Positions 1 through 7,224 of a DNA stretch of 25,352 nucleotides are shown here, in pieces. The DNA comes from an uncultured Megasphaera sp. (GTDB taxonomy: Bacteria > Bacillota > Negativicutes > Veillonellales > Megasphaeraceae): NCBI GenBank assembly GCA_934193515.1, contig CAKPVJ010000032.1:1-25352 (forward strand), given 5' to 3'. Under the pieces are notes generated by a model. It searched no databases, was not told where the DNA came from, and worked only from the letters and a program-made list of their open reading frames with translations. The translations under genes and the position numbers were made by a program. How positions within the stretch are numbered: position 1 is the stretch's first letter; each line of letters begins with the position of its first letter.

Positions 1-753
1 TCAGAAAGAAAAAGTACCAAAAAGAAAGAAACCGCCGCCCAAAACGGACTTAGCCTTACTGCGTTTGCCGATGACGGTGCGGCAAATTCGCTTCGCTCAG
101 ACGCCGCTTGTTTCCGTCATCGGCAAACTCCGTATCCGGTCTTCGACCGGTCGGCACGCTCGTAACGGGCGGTGTTGGCAGTCATGCAGGGTAGATTTCG
201 CCTGGTTGCCGGGAAAGCAACATCTGTCAAGAAAAAACGATAGCAGACATAGGCTCATCCATTCTAAGGCGATAAATAGCAACACTCCATCATACACAAT
301 AATTACAAAAATATTGTTAGTACATACATTTGAGAGTATTAGGGAGCTTTTTATATATTCTAGGACATATAATTTGTTCAAGATACCTTTAATGATGTTT
401 CATAGATAACAGAAGGTAATTTTCCAACATACCTTCATTCGTAATTGTTTGCATTTGTTTCCAAGCCGCCCCGTTACGGGAATGACTGGTTGTGCGGCTT
501 GCCGCACAATGAGAATGGATGGCATTGCGTTAAAAATGGGCGTTTTGTTTGAGCGTAGCGAGTTTCGCCCATTTAGCAATGACGGACATTCTCAAAGGAA
601 TGGGAGTTTCGGGCGGCCGCCTTTTTCTTGATTCGTTCTTTTTCGGCGGTACGAAAAAGAATGAATATTCGAGGGTGCAGGGATACTTCCCAGCATTCTG
701 GTCGCCCAGAAAGAAAAAGTATATACGCCGATGTAAACGGCAAGTTTACAGAA
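1..753. repeat. Composite palindromic repeat, left copy (truncated by the window edge)
   Basis: Non-coding DNA that aligns, in reverse complement, with 22849-23650 at the other end of the window. Conservation is very high over about 26-260 and 445-620 and lower in the AT-rich middle (260-440). It is a chain of hairpins: a perfect 15-bp inverted repeat at 63-77/114-128 enclosing a GCGGC/GCCGC inner stem, 136-150 (CCGGTC-TTC-GACCGG), 490-509 (TTGTGCGGC-TT-GCCGCACAA), 534-542/566-574 (AAATGGGCG/CGCCCATTT) and 636-645/652-661 (TTCTTTTTCG/CGAAAAAGAA). It ends in the module at 707-749 (CAGAAAGAAAAAGT ... GTTTAC). It lacks a ~44-bp subrepeat found in the right copy. The short open frames here lack ribosome binding sites and overlap on both strands, so I treat the region as non-coding. 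The function is unknown. Confidence 0.85.
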
Positions 754-767
754 AAAAAGAGGGTCAG

Positions 768-781
768 AGGGACCTGTCCCT
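768..781. repeat. Hairpin next to the left repeat copy
   Basis: AGGGAC and GTCCCT flank a 2-nt loop, 18 nt beyond the terminal GTTTAC of the repeat module. Hairpins with different sequence sit at the corresponding place beside two other module copies (22819-22836 and 23714-23728). Confidence 0.6.
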
Positions 782-869
782 GTATTCGAACATCTGCTTA
801 TGTGTTGGTTTCATAGCGCCGACTCTTTTATCTATGCAAAAAATGTACTATAATATATAAAGTATGAAA

Positions 870-898
870 CTGTCAAAAAAGAATTTTTATGATATAAT
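870..898 (+). promoter_or_regulatory. Promoter of the mmdADC operon
   Basis: CTGTCA (870-875) and a consensus TATAAT (893-898) are separated by 17 bp. Transcription would start about 30 nt before the mmdA start codon. A GGAGGTG ribosome binding site lies at 924-930. The -10 is perfect and the -35 matches 4 of 6. Confidence 0.7.
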
Positions 899-934
899 AT
901 AACTCTATGTGACACGTAGTAATGGAGGTGCATT

Positions 935-2464
935 ATGGCTACAGTTCAGGAAAAAATTGACCAGTTCCATGAAAAGCTCGCGAAAATCGAGATGGGCGGC
1001 GGTCAAAAACGTATTGATAAACAGCACGAAAAAGGCAAGATGACAGCAAGAGAACGGTTGACAGCTCTTTTTGATGAAGGAAGCTTTACGGAAATCAGCC
1101 AGTTTATTCGTCATCGCTGCACGAATTTTAATATGCAGGAAAAAGAAATTCCCGGTGACGGCGTTGTTACCGGCTATGGTACGGTACATGGACGCTTGGT
1201 CTATGCCTATGCGGAAGATTTCACTGTAGAAGGCGGTTCACTGGGAGAAATGCATGCCCACAAAATCTGCCAGGTACAGGAAATGGCGTTAAAAATGGGT
1301 GCGCCGATTATCGGCATCAATGATTCCGGCGGTGCCCGCATCCAGGAAGGTGTCGATGCGCTGTCCGGCTTTGGCCGTATTTTTATGAATAATACGTCTG
1401 CATCCGGCGTCATTCCCCAGATTTCTGTTATTATGGGGCCGTGTGCCGGCGGTGCCGTATACAGCCCGGCATTGACGGATTTTATTTTTATGGTCAAAAA
1501 CACGTCCAATATGTTTATTACGGGCCCGTCTGTTATCAAATCCGTAACGGCGGAAGAAGTTTCGGCAGAAGAATTGGGCGGCGCGGTGACGCACAGTACC
1601 GTATCCGGCGTAACGCATTTTGCCTGTGAAAACGAAATGGACTGCATTCAAAAAATCAAGATGCTGTTGGATTTCCTGCCGAGCAACAATATGGAAGAAG
1701 CACCGCTGGCTGAACGCAGCGACGATCCGCAGCGAGCTGATGAAAGCTTGAATACGGTCATTCCGGACAGCAGCAATATGCCGTATGATATGCTGGATGT
1801 ATTGAAATCCTGTGTCGATAACGGCGAAGTATTCCAGGTATTGGAAGACTATGCGCAAAATATCATTACCTGCTTTGCCCGTTTTGACGGTCAGCCTGTC
1901 GGTATTATTGCCAACCAGCCGAAGTTCCTGGCCGGCTGCCTGGATATTAATGCGTCGGACAAGGCGGCTCGTTTTATTCGGTTCTGCGACAGCTTTAATA
2001 TTCCGCTGGTTACGTTTGTCGATGTACCGGGATTTTTGCCGGGCACGACGCAGGAATTCGGCGGCATTATTCGCCATGGTGCCAAAATGCTCTACGCATA
2101 CTGCGAAGCGACGGTTCCTAAAGTCACTGTCGTAACGCGCAAAGCCTATGGCGGCGCGTATATTGCCATGTGCTGCCGTCAGCTTGGCGCAGATATGGTA
2201 TTTGCTTGGCCGACAGCGGAAATTGCCGTCATGGGGCCTGATGGCGCAGCGAATATTATTTTCAAGCGCGATCCGGAAAAAGAAAAGAAAAAACAGGAAT
2301 ATATTGAAGATTTTGCCAACCCGTACAAAGCAGCTGAACATGGCTATGTAGACTGCATTATTGAACCGAAAGAAACACGGCCGCGCATCATCAGCGCGCT
2401 GGCTATGCTGTACAGCAAACGGGAAGAAAGACCGACGAAGAAACACGGCAACATGCCGCTGTAA
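935..2464 (+). CDS. mmdA: Methylmalonyl-CoA decarboxylase α subunit (carboxyltransferase)
   Basis: 509 residues. The family transfers the carboxyl group of (S)-methylmalonyl-CoA to biotin on the γ subunit, the first step of a Na+-pumping decarboxylase that ends succinate-to-propionate conversion. The two crotonase-fold halves of the acyl-CoA carboxyltransferase family are visible. Oxyanion-hole glycine motifs are INDSGGARIQEG and GPCAGGAVYSPALTDF in the N half, and VPGFLPGT and KAYGGAYIAM in the C half. Length, the N-terminal MTARERL segment and the ending KKHGNMPL agree closely with Veillonella MmdA as I recall it, and set it apart from the longer glutaconyl-CoA decarboxylase α subunit. The start follows GGAGGTG by 4 nt. 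It is first in an operon with mmdD (14-bp gap) and mmdC. Propionyl-CoA carboxylase β is the main alternative, but the δ and γ partners make the decarboxylase far more likely. Confidence 0.93.
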   Translation: MATVQEKIDQFHEKLAKIEMGGGQKRIDKQHEKGKMTARERLTALFDEGSFTEISQFIRHRCTNFNMQEKEIPGDGVVTGYGTVHGRLVYAYAEDFTVEGGSLGEMHAHKICQVQEMALKMGAPIIGINDSGGARIQEGVDALSGFGRIFMNNTSASGVIPQISVIMGPCAGGAVYSPALTDFIFMVKNTSNMFITGPSVIKSVTAEEVSAEELGGAVTHSTVSGVTHFACENEMDCIQKIKMLLDFLPSNNMEEAPLAERSDDPQRADESLNTVIPDSSNMPYDMLDVLKSCVDNGEVFQVLEDYAQNIITCFARFDGQPVGIIANQPKFLAGCLDINASDKAARFIRFCDSFNIPLVTFVDVPGFLPGTTQEFGGIIRHGAKMLYAYCEATVPKVTVVTRKAYGGAYIAMCCRQLGADMVFAWPTAEIAVMGPDGAANIIFKRDPEKEKKKQEYIEDFANPYKAAEHGYVDCIIEPKETRPRIISALAMLYSKREERPTKKHGNMPL

Positions 2465-2478
2465 GGGGAGGATACGCT

Positions 2479-2982
2479 ATGGAAGAAACAGCAGTTGTTT
2501 CGATGGAATTTGTCTTGGTAGCTCTCATTGCATTGGCTGTCTTGCTGGGAATTGTTTGGTATGCCGTATCCAACCGGACGCGTGAATTTGACCGGCGCAT
2601 TACGAAATTGGAAGAAGAAAATGCCAGACTGCGCGGCCTTTTGGATGAAGCCTGCCAGTCTAACAAGAAACAAACGGCAGCTGTGCCGCAGCAAACAGCT
2701 GCAGAACCTGCGCCGGCAAAACCAGTTGTCAGTGCGGCTCCTGTGCAGCATCCGATTGTGCCTGTAGGAACGCGCCATCCCGTTGTCGTGCCGGCACGGC
2801 CTATGACCGTCGTGCCCAAGACGGAACAGGCGGCAGGTGCTGCGCCGCCGGAAATTGTAGCTGTCATTATGGCTGCTGTCGCAGCCTGCGGCTATTCTCC
2901 CGCAGCCATTCGCTCGATTCGCCCGCTGCAGCGCCGCAGCCAAAATTGGATTATGGCAGGCCGCTTGGCGAATATGAAATAG
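2479..2982 (+). CDS. mmdD: Methylmalonyl-CoA decarboxylase δ subunit (OadG family), with ε-like C terminus
   Basis: 167 residues. The N terminus carries one transmembrane helix (about residues 9-31). It is followed by a charged, probably coiled-coil stretch (DRRITKLEEENARLRGLL), a long Ala/Pro/Gln linker (about 55-120) and a small C-terminal domain (EIVAVIMAAVAACGYSP, then SIRP ... NWIMAGRL). In this family the subunit anchors the carboxyltransferase α subunit to the membrane β subunit. The C-terminal SIRP/W/GR pattern is what Veillonella duplicates as a separate tiny ε subunit; none is encoded separately here. An AAGGGGAGG ribosome binding site fills the 14-bp gap after mmdA. Sequence conservation in this family is low, so the call rests on architecture and position. 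Confidence 0.85.
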   Translation: MEETAVVSMEFVLVALIALAVLLGIVWYAVSNRTREFDRRITKLEEENARLRGLLDEACQSNKKQTAAVPQQTAAEPAPAKPVVSAAPVQHPIVPVGTRHPVVVPARPMTVVPKTEQAAGAAPPEIVAVIMAAVAACGYSPAAIRSIRPLQRRSQNWIMAGRLANMK

Positions 2983-3022
2983 ACAATACCATCACTATGT
3001 GCATTATCCAGGAGGATATAGA

Positions 3023-3439
3023 ATGAAAAAATTTAAAGTAACCGTCAATGGACAATCATATGAAGTAGAAGTTGAAGAAGTAGGTATGCCGCAGGCAGCT
3101 CCTGCTGCTGTCTCGACGCCGGCTCCGGCTCCTAAGCCAGCCGCACCGGCACCGGCTGCCGCTGCCCCTAAAGCGGCACAGCCTGCCGCAGCTCCTGTCG
3201 CCGCAGGCCCGATTCCTGACGGCGCTGTTACCGTCAAAGCACCTATGCCGGGCAAAATTTCGGCACTGAAAGCAGAAGCCGGCAGCGCAGTCAAACGGGG
3301 CGATGTCCTGCTCGTCTTGGAAGCCATGAAAATGCAGAACGATATTACGGCTTCGGCAGACGGCACGCTGCATGAAATGCGCGTTAACGTAGGCGACAAT
3401 GTAAAAACTGGCGACGTGTTAGCTGTTATTACGAAATAA
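3023..3439 (+). CDS. mmdC: Biotin carboxyl carrier γ subunit of the decarboxylase
   Basis: 138 residues from the ATG at 3023, chosen because AGGAGG (3010-3015) lies 7 nt before it; an in-frame codon at 2999 lacks such a site. The N-terminal ~20 residues (KFKVTVNGQSYEVEVEEV) are the usual docking strand. A flexible Ala/Pro linker (about 22-65) leads to a C-terminal biotinyl domain (about 68-138). The biotinylated lysine is K103 in EAMKMQND. The protein would shuttle CO2 on biotin from MmdA to the membrane β subunit. It is the last gene of the operon; a terminator follows at about 3469, so no β subunit is co-transcribed here. Confidence 0.93.
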   Translation: MKKFKVTVNGQSYEVEVEEVGMPQAAPAAVSTPAPAPKPAAPAPAAAAPKAAQPAAAPVAAGPIPDGAVTVKAPMPGKISALKAEAGSAVKRGDVLLVLEAMKMQNDITASADGTLHEMRVNVGDNVKTGDVLAVITK

Positions 3440-3468
3440 TTCACTCCCAATTTAACTTCAATCCATTC

Positions 3469-3538
3469 ATCCTATTGGCGTATAGTAAAAAGGAGATACA
3501 TACTTTTTTGTTATACGTTGATAGGATTTCTTTTTTTA
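3469..3538 (+). terminator. Terminator of the mmdADC operon
   Basis: ATCCTAT (from 3469) and CGTATA pair with TATACG and ATAGGAT further downstream. The stem has a 3-base mismatch bubble and a large A-rich loop, and it is followed by a T-rich run (3529-3538). It separates the decarboxylase operon from the metal-efflux genes. Confidence 0.6.
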
Positions 3539-3540
3539 TA

Positions 3541-3570
3541 TTGACAAGCAGCTGGATACTTTGGTATAGT
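3541..3570 (+). promoter_or_regulatory. Promoter of the HMA-protein gene
   Basis: Consensus TTGACA (3541-3546), an 18-bp spacer and TATAGT (3565-3570). The putative metal operator at 3582-3600 lies immediately downstream, where a bound repressor would block initiation. Confidence 0.75.
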
Positions 3571-3581
3571 ATAGGCAAATG

Positions 3582-3600
3582 AATGAACAATTACTCATAT
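3582..3600 (+). promoter_or_regulatory. Putative ArsR/SmtB-type metal operator 1
   Basis: The core reads ATGAAC-AATTAC-TCATAT, close to the known TGAAC/TTCA-type palindromes bound by SmtB, CzrA, ZiaR and CadC. The same arms (ATGAAC, TCATAT) with the same 6-nt spacing recur at 3917-3934 before the ATPase gene. No ArsR-family regulator is encoded in the window, so it would act in trans. The match to the family consensus is from memory. Confidence 0.6.
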
Positions 3601-3631
3601 GTTCATAACATAAATGGGAAGGGGAGACGGA

Positions 3632-3853
3632 ATGATGAAAAAAAGTTATAAAATTGAAGTCGATTGTGCCAACTGTGCCAATAAGATGGAAGAAGCCGCC
3701 AAAAAAACAGAAGGTGTCAAAGATGCTGTTGTCAACTTTATGCTTCTGAAAATGAAGGTAGAATTTGAAGACGGGCAGGACGCCAAAGCTGTTATGGAAC
3801 AGGTTCGGAAAAACTGTAAACGGATAGATGACGATTTTGAAATTTATTTGTAA
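3632..3853 (+). CDS. Free-standing heavy-metal-associated (HMA) domain protein
   Basis: 73 residues from the ATG at 3632, chosen because GGGGAG lies 7-12 nt before the tandem ATG-ATG; the next ATG at 3635 is equally possible. The whole protein is one βαββαβ HMA domain with the metal-binding pair in DCANCANKMEE (CxxC), followed by VNFMLLKMKVEF. HMA domains bind soft or transition metal ions and are usually fused to the N terminus of P1B ATPases. Here the domain is a separate protein just upstream of an ATPase that lacks it, so it probably delivers metal to that pump or regulates it in trans. It has its own promoter, a metal-type operator and its own terminator. Confidence 0.88.
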   Translation: MMKKSYKIEVDCANCANKMEEAAKKTEGVKDAVVNFMLLKMKVEFEDGQDAKAVMEQVRKNCKRIDDDFEIYL

Positions 3854-3855
3854 CG

Positions 3856-3907
3856 TAAAAAAAGACGCTGTTACGAAATAGAGGGTGAGTCAAGCGTCTT
3901 TTTTTTA
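3856..3907 (+). terminator. Terminator after the HMA-protein gene
   Basis: AAAAAGACGCT (3859-3869) pairs with AGCGTCTTTTT (from 3893) and runs into a T tract ending at 3906. The A tract on the 5' side makes it potentially bidirectional. It splits the HMA gene from the ATPase gene, so their expression levels can differ. Confidence 0.85.
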
Positions 3908-3914
3908 CCATAAC

Positions 3915-3934
3915 ATATGAACGAACGCTCATAT
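3915..3934 (+). promoter_or_regulatory. Putative ArsR/SmtB-type metal operator 2
   Basis: A 20-bp imperfect palindrome with perfect 6-bp arms, ATATGA (3915-3920) and TCATAT (3929-3934), 22 bp before the ATPase start codon. It shares ATGAAC-N6-TCATAT with operator 1. A weak promoter (TTACCA at 3905, TATAAA at 3932) would be overlapped by it. This suggests the chaperone and the pump answer to one metal-sensing repressor. Confidence 0.6.
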
Positions 3935-3955
3935 AAAAAGAAAGAAGGCTGAATC

Positions 3956-5890
3956 ATGAACAAGAAACAACAGAAAACGTTGATACGCATTATCGTGACA
4001 TGTGTCCTGCTGGGTATCATTTATCTGCTTCCTATCAGCGGCTGGGAACGGCTGGCAGCCTATATCATTCCCTACGGCATTATCGGGTATGATGTACTGC
4101 GTAAAGCCGTGAAGGGGATTGGCAACCGGCAGGTGTTTGATGAAAATTTTCTCATGGCCGTGGCGACGGTGGGGGCCTTGGCACTGGCTGTCTATGAAGA
4201 CGGCGATTATACGGAAGCGATTGCCGTTATGCTCTTTTACCAGATTGGCGAATTGTTCCAAAGCTATGCCGTCGGCAAAAGCCGCCGCAACATCAGCGAA
4301 CTGATGGATATTCGGCCCGATTATGCCAATATCGAAACAGACGGCAAATTGGAACAGGTAGATCCGGACGAAGTCGAAATCGGTACGGTTATCGTCGTGC
4401 AGCCCGGTGAAAAAGTGCCTATTGACGGCATCGTCGTATCCGGTACGTCCAGCCTGAATACGAGTGCCCTGACAGGAGAAAGCGTACCGCGCGACGTATT
4501 CCAGGGAGAAGAAATTTTCAGCGGCTGCATCAATATGACCGGCGTGCTGCATATCAAAACGACGAAAGAATTTGATGAATCGACAGTATCTAAGATTTTA
4601 GATCTCGTAGAAAATGCCAGCTCCCGCAAATCCAAATCAGAAGCCTTTATTTCCAAATTTGCCCGTGTCTATACGCCGATTGTCTGCTATAGTGCGTTGG
4701 CACTGGCCGTCATTCCCCCGCTGGTCCGCATGCTGGCGTTGGGCATGGCGCCGCTGTGGGAAAGCTGGATATACCGGGCGCTGACGTTTTTGGTTATCAG
4801 CTGCCCCTGCGCACTGGTTATCAGCGTGCCGCTTAGTTTCTTTGCCGGTATCGGCGGCGCTAGTCATGCCGGTGTCCTCATCAAAGGGTCCAATTACATG
4901 GAAACACTGGCCAAAGTCAAGACCCTCGTGTTCGATAAGACGGGTACATTGACTGAAGGCGTGTTTGAAGTCAATGCCGTGCATCACAATACGCTGGCTA
5001 AAGAAAAACTGATTGAATACGCGGCGATTGCTGAAAGTGCTTCTTCCCATCCGATCAGCAAGAGCCTGCAGAAAGCCTACGGGCAGATGGCAGACAGAAA
5101 CCGGGCTGCCAACATACAAGAAATCAGCGGCTGCGGTATTACGGCAGACGTAGACGGCGTGCCTATTGCCGTCGGCAATGCCAAGCTGATGAAACGGCTG
5201 CATGTTCCCTATATAGACTGCCATCAAACGGGAACGATTGTCCATGTCGCTGTCAACGGTGCCTATGCCGGACATATCGTCATTGCTGATAAAATCAAAG
5301 CGACATCCCGCCAGGCCATCGCGGCTTTGAAACAGTGCGGCATCCAAAAGACCGTCATGCTGACGGGGGATGCGGCATCCACCGCGCAGTGTGTAGCCGC
5401 AGCACTGCATATTGATGAAACGTACAGCGAATTGCTGCCTGCTGATAAAGTAGCCCAAGTCGAAGCACTGCTCAAACAAGAAGGCAAGGATACATTGGCC
5501 TTTGTCGGCGACGGCATCAACGATGCGCCTGTATTATCGCGTGCCGATATCGGCATTGCCATGGGGGCGATGGGATCTGACGCAGCCATTGAAGCGGCAG
5601 ATATTGTCCTGATGGATGACGACCCGCTGAAAATCTCGACAGCCATTCGCATTGCCCGCAAATGCATGCGAATCGTCTATGAAAATATCTGGTTTGCCAT
5701 CGGCATCAAAGTACTCTGCCTCGTATTGGGCGCTGTAGGTCTGGCCAACATGTGGCTGGCTATTTTTGCCGATGTCGGCGTCATGATACTGGCGGTACTC
5801 AATGCTATCCGCGCGTTGTTTGTAAAAAAATATACAGTACCCCAATCCGTTCCCGCGGCAGCTGCCAGCACAGCCGGTAAGCCTGCGTAA
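3956..5890 (+). CDS. cadA: P1B-type heavy-metal ATPase (Zn2+/Cd2+/Pb2+ exporter type), lacking an HMA domain
   Basis: 644 residues; integral inner-membrane metal pump. It begins directly with transmembrane helices (about 8-50 and 65-105) and has no N-terminal metal-binding domain. The actuator-domain TGES is at 173-176, the metal-transport CPC at 283-285 (SCPCALVIS), the phosphorylated D327 in DKTGTLT, the SSHP motif of the nucleotide domain downstream, and GDGINDAP at 518-525. The last helix contains ADVGVMILAVLNA, whose Asp is typical of the P1B-2 group (CadA/ZntA), unlike the Cu+ group. The missing HMA domain is supplied by the 73-residue protein encoded upstream. The start at 3956 is preceded by AAGAAGG. 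It is probably derepressed by metal through the operator at 3915. The exact metal cannot be read from sequence. Confidence 0.92.
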   Translation: MNKKQQKTLIRIIVTCVLLGIIYLLPISGWERLAAYIIPYGIIGYDVLRKAVKGIGNRQVFDENFLMAVATVGALALAVYEDGDYTEAIAVMLFYQIGELFQSYAVGKSRRNISELMDIRPDYANIETDGKLEQVDPDEVEIGTVIVVQPGEKVPIDGIVVSGTSSLNTSALTGESVPRDVFQGEEIFSGCINMTGVLHIKTTKEFDESTVSKILDLVENASSRKSKSEAFISKFARVYTPIVCYSALALAVIPPLVRMLALGMAPLWESWIYRALTFLVISCPCALVISVPLSFFAGIGGASHAGVLIKGSNYMETLAKVKTLVFDKTGTLTEGVFEVNAVHHNTLAKEKLIEYAAIAESASSHPISKSLQKAYGQMADRNRAANIQEISGCGITADVDGVPIAVGNAKLMKRLHVPYIDCHQTGTIVHVAVNGAYAGHIVIADKIKATSRQAIAALKQCGIQKTVMLTGDAASTAQCVAAALHIDETYSELLPADKVAQVEALLKQEGKDTLAFVGDGINDAPVLSRADIGIAMGAMGSDAAIEAADIVLMDDDPLKISTAIRIARKCMRIVYENIWFAIGIKVLCLVLGAVGLANMWLAIFADVGVMILAVLNAIRALFVKKYTVPQSVPAAAASTAGKPA

Positions 5891-5923
5891 TGGAAAAATA
5901 TGCCGTAAAAGATGCATAAAAAC

Positions 5924-5952
5924 TTGAAAAGTGTGTATGATTGTGCTATGAT
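5924..5952 (+). promoter_or_regulatory. Promoter of the carbamoyltransferase-like gene
   Basis: TTGAAA (5924-5929), a 17-bp spacer and TATGAT (5947-5952). GGAGG (5983-5987) is the ribosome binding site for the ATG at 5998. Confidence 0.7.
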
Positions 5953-5997
5953 AAGAAACGTAAACATTGGTATTCATAGTTTGGAGGATGCATAAAA

Positions 5998-6939
5998 ATG
6001 AAGAACGTAAACAGTTTGGCTGATTTTACGGTAGATGAAGTAAAAGGTATACTGTTGTTGGCGGAAAAAATTAAAAAGAACCAAAGTGCCTATGCACACA
6101 TTCTGGACGGTAAAAAATTATATACATTGTTTGAAAAAACATCCAACCGTACGTATTTGTCTTTCTCGATTGGCATGGAAGAATTAGGCGGCCGTTCGTA
6201 TAACCAAAAATGGGCAGACAGCAATTTCACGATTGGCGATTTAGGCAGTGAAGTCAAATATGTTTGCCGCAACGTAGACTGCATCATGGGCCGTTTCAAA
6301 AAAGCAGAAACGACATGGGGCTTTATGAACAATGCCACGGTCCCGGTCATTAATGGCTGTGACAACACGTTCCACCCCACGCAGGCTTTGGCAGATATGC
6401 TGACTTTATATGAAAAATTGGGCCGTTTTGAAACGAAAGTATTATACATTGGCGCCAAAAACAACACGTACAATTCACTCAGTGAAATCGTCACCAAGTT
6501 GGGCGGCACGATGTACGGCTTGACGCCGTTCAGCCAGGTGATGGCCGTTGGACAGGATTTCTATGATGATTTGAAGAAAACGGGCCATTATATCGAACTG
6601 CCGACGGATATTTCTCAGGACGAATTGAAAAAGGTCGTAGCTGACGTAGACTGTGTTTATACGGATACATGGGTCGATATGGAATTCTTTACCAATCCGG
6701 CCTATGCGGAAAAGAAAGAATCTATCATCAACATGATGATGCCGTACCAAATCAATGCCGATTTGATGGCTGGCACGGACACGATGGTCTTCCATGATAT
6801 GCCGATTCATCCGGGATTTGAAATTACGCAAGATGTCATGGACAAGCATTTGGAAACGATTTTGGACGAAGCCGAAAATCGCCGCCATGCTGAAAAAGGC
6901 TTGCTGGTATACTTGATAACAGGCAAATTAGATTGGTAA
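5998..6939 (+). CDS. Aspartate/ornithine carbamoyltransferase-family protein, substrate uncertain
   Basis: 313 residues, the usual size for a carbamoyltransferase. The carbamoyl-phosphate domain is recognisable: the FEKxSTRTR signature appears as FEK-TSNRTY (residues 45-53), keeping the Ser, Arg and Thr that contact carbamoyl phosphate, and HPTQ is intact at 126-129. The amino-acid side differs from ornithine carbamoyltransferase. The expected TDVWxSMG reads TDTWVDM (222-228), losing the SMG loop, and the expected HCLP reads HDMP (266-269), losing the active-site Cys. This suggests a second substrate other than ornithine. The gene is monocistronic with its own promoter and terminator, and no arginine genes are nearby. 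Automated annotation would probably say argF; I would not assign that. Confidence 0.75.
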   Translation: MKNVNSLADFTVDEVKGILLLAEKIKKNQSAYAHILDGKKLYTLFEKTSNRTYLSFSIGMEELGGRSYNQKWADSNFTIGDLGSEVKYVCRNVDCIMGRFKKAETTWGFMNNATVPVINGCDNTFHPTQALADMLTLYEKLGRFETKVLYIGAKNNTYNSLSEIVTKLGGTMYGLTPFSQVMAVGQDFYDDLKKTGHYIELPTDISQDELKKVVADVDCVYTDTWVDMEFFTNPAYAEKKESIINMMMPYQINADLMAGTDTMVFHDMPIHPGFEITQDVMDKHLETILDEAENRRHAEKGLLVYLITGKLDW

Positions 6940-6960
6940 TAAACGATAAATGATGAAAGT

Positions 6961-7009
6961 AAGGCTGCGACACCATGCGCATATTCATTCAAGGTGTGGC
7001 AGCCTTTTT
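6961..7009 (+). terminator. Terminator after the carbamoyltransferase-like gene
   Basis: A 14-bp stem with one mismatch, AAGGCTGCGACACC (6961-6974) and GGTGTGGCAGCCTT (6993-7006), followed by T5. Confidence 0.9.
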
Positions 7010-7164
7010 GCTGTGCCGTTTTACGTGCAGCGTTTGCCGCAGTCCGATTCATGTTCTTTCAACTTTCAATTTCCAACAAAAAAAACGAAAAATAGGTACA
7101 GAGAAGAAAGGGTGCCTAGACACGTGTCATATGGGACGTGTTGCGTTCCATGCAGGACTTTTTC

Positions 7165-7193
7165 TTGACAGCGGTAGGGCTATCCAGTACGCT
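7165..7193 (+). promoter_or_regulatory. Possible promoter of the hydroxyacid dehydrogenase gene
   Basis: A perfect -35 TTGACA (7165-7170) is followed 17 bp later by a poor -10, TACGCT (7188-7193). A better TATAGG at 7193 is too far away. The rest of the 7010-7224 gap shows no further feature. Confidence 0.4.
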
Positions 7194-7224
7194 ATAGGAA
7201 AGAGAAGGAAGGAGTGTTTTGGTT

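Noticed and set aside
65..860. Several overlapping open frames of 60-114 codons on both strands
   Set aside because: They lie inside the hairpin repeat, lack ribosome binding sites, and similar peptides appear in the inverted copy at 22751-23597 only because the DNA is repeated.
1289..2446. 385-codon open frame on the minus strand
   Set aside because: It is antisense to mmdA, which has full family motifs, a promoter and a ribosome binding site; the frame is a by-product of codon bias.
4978..5100. A separate regulator or second HMA domain inside the ATPase gene
   Set aside because: The segment is the normal nucleotide-binding domain with its SSHP motif; no CxxC is present.
5998..6939. Simple naming as ornithine carbamoyltransferase (argF)
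   Set aside because: The carbamoyl-phosphate motifs fit but both ornithine-binding motifs are changed, so the name would claim more than the sequence shows.
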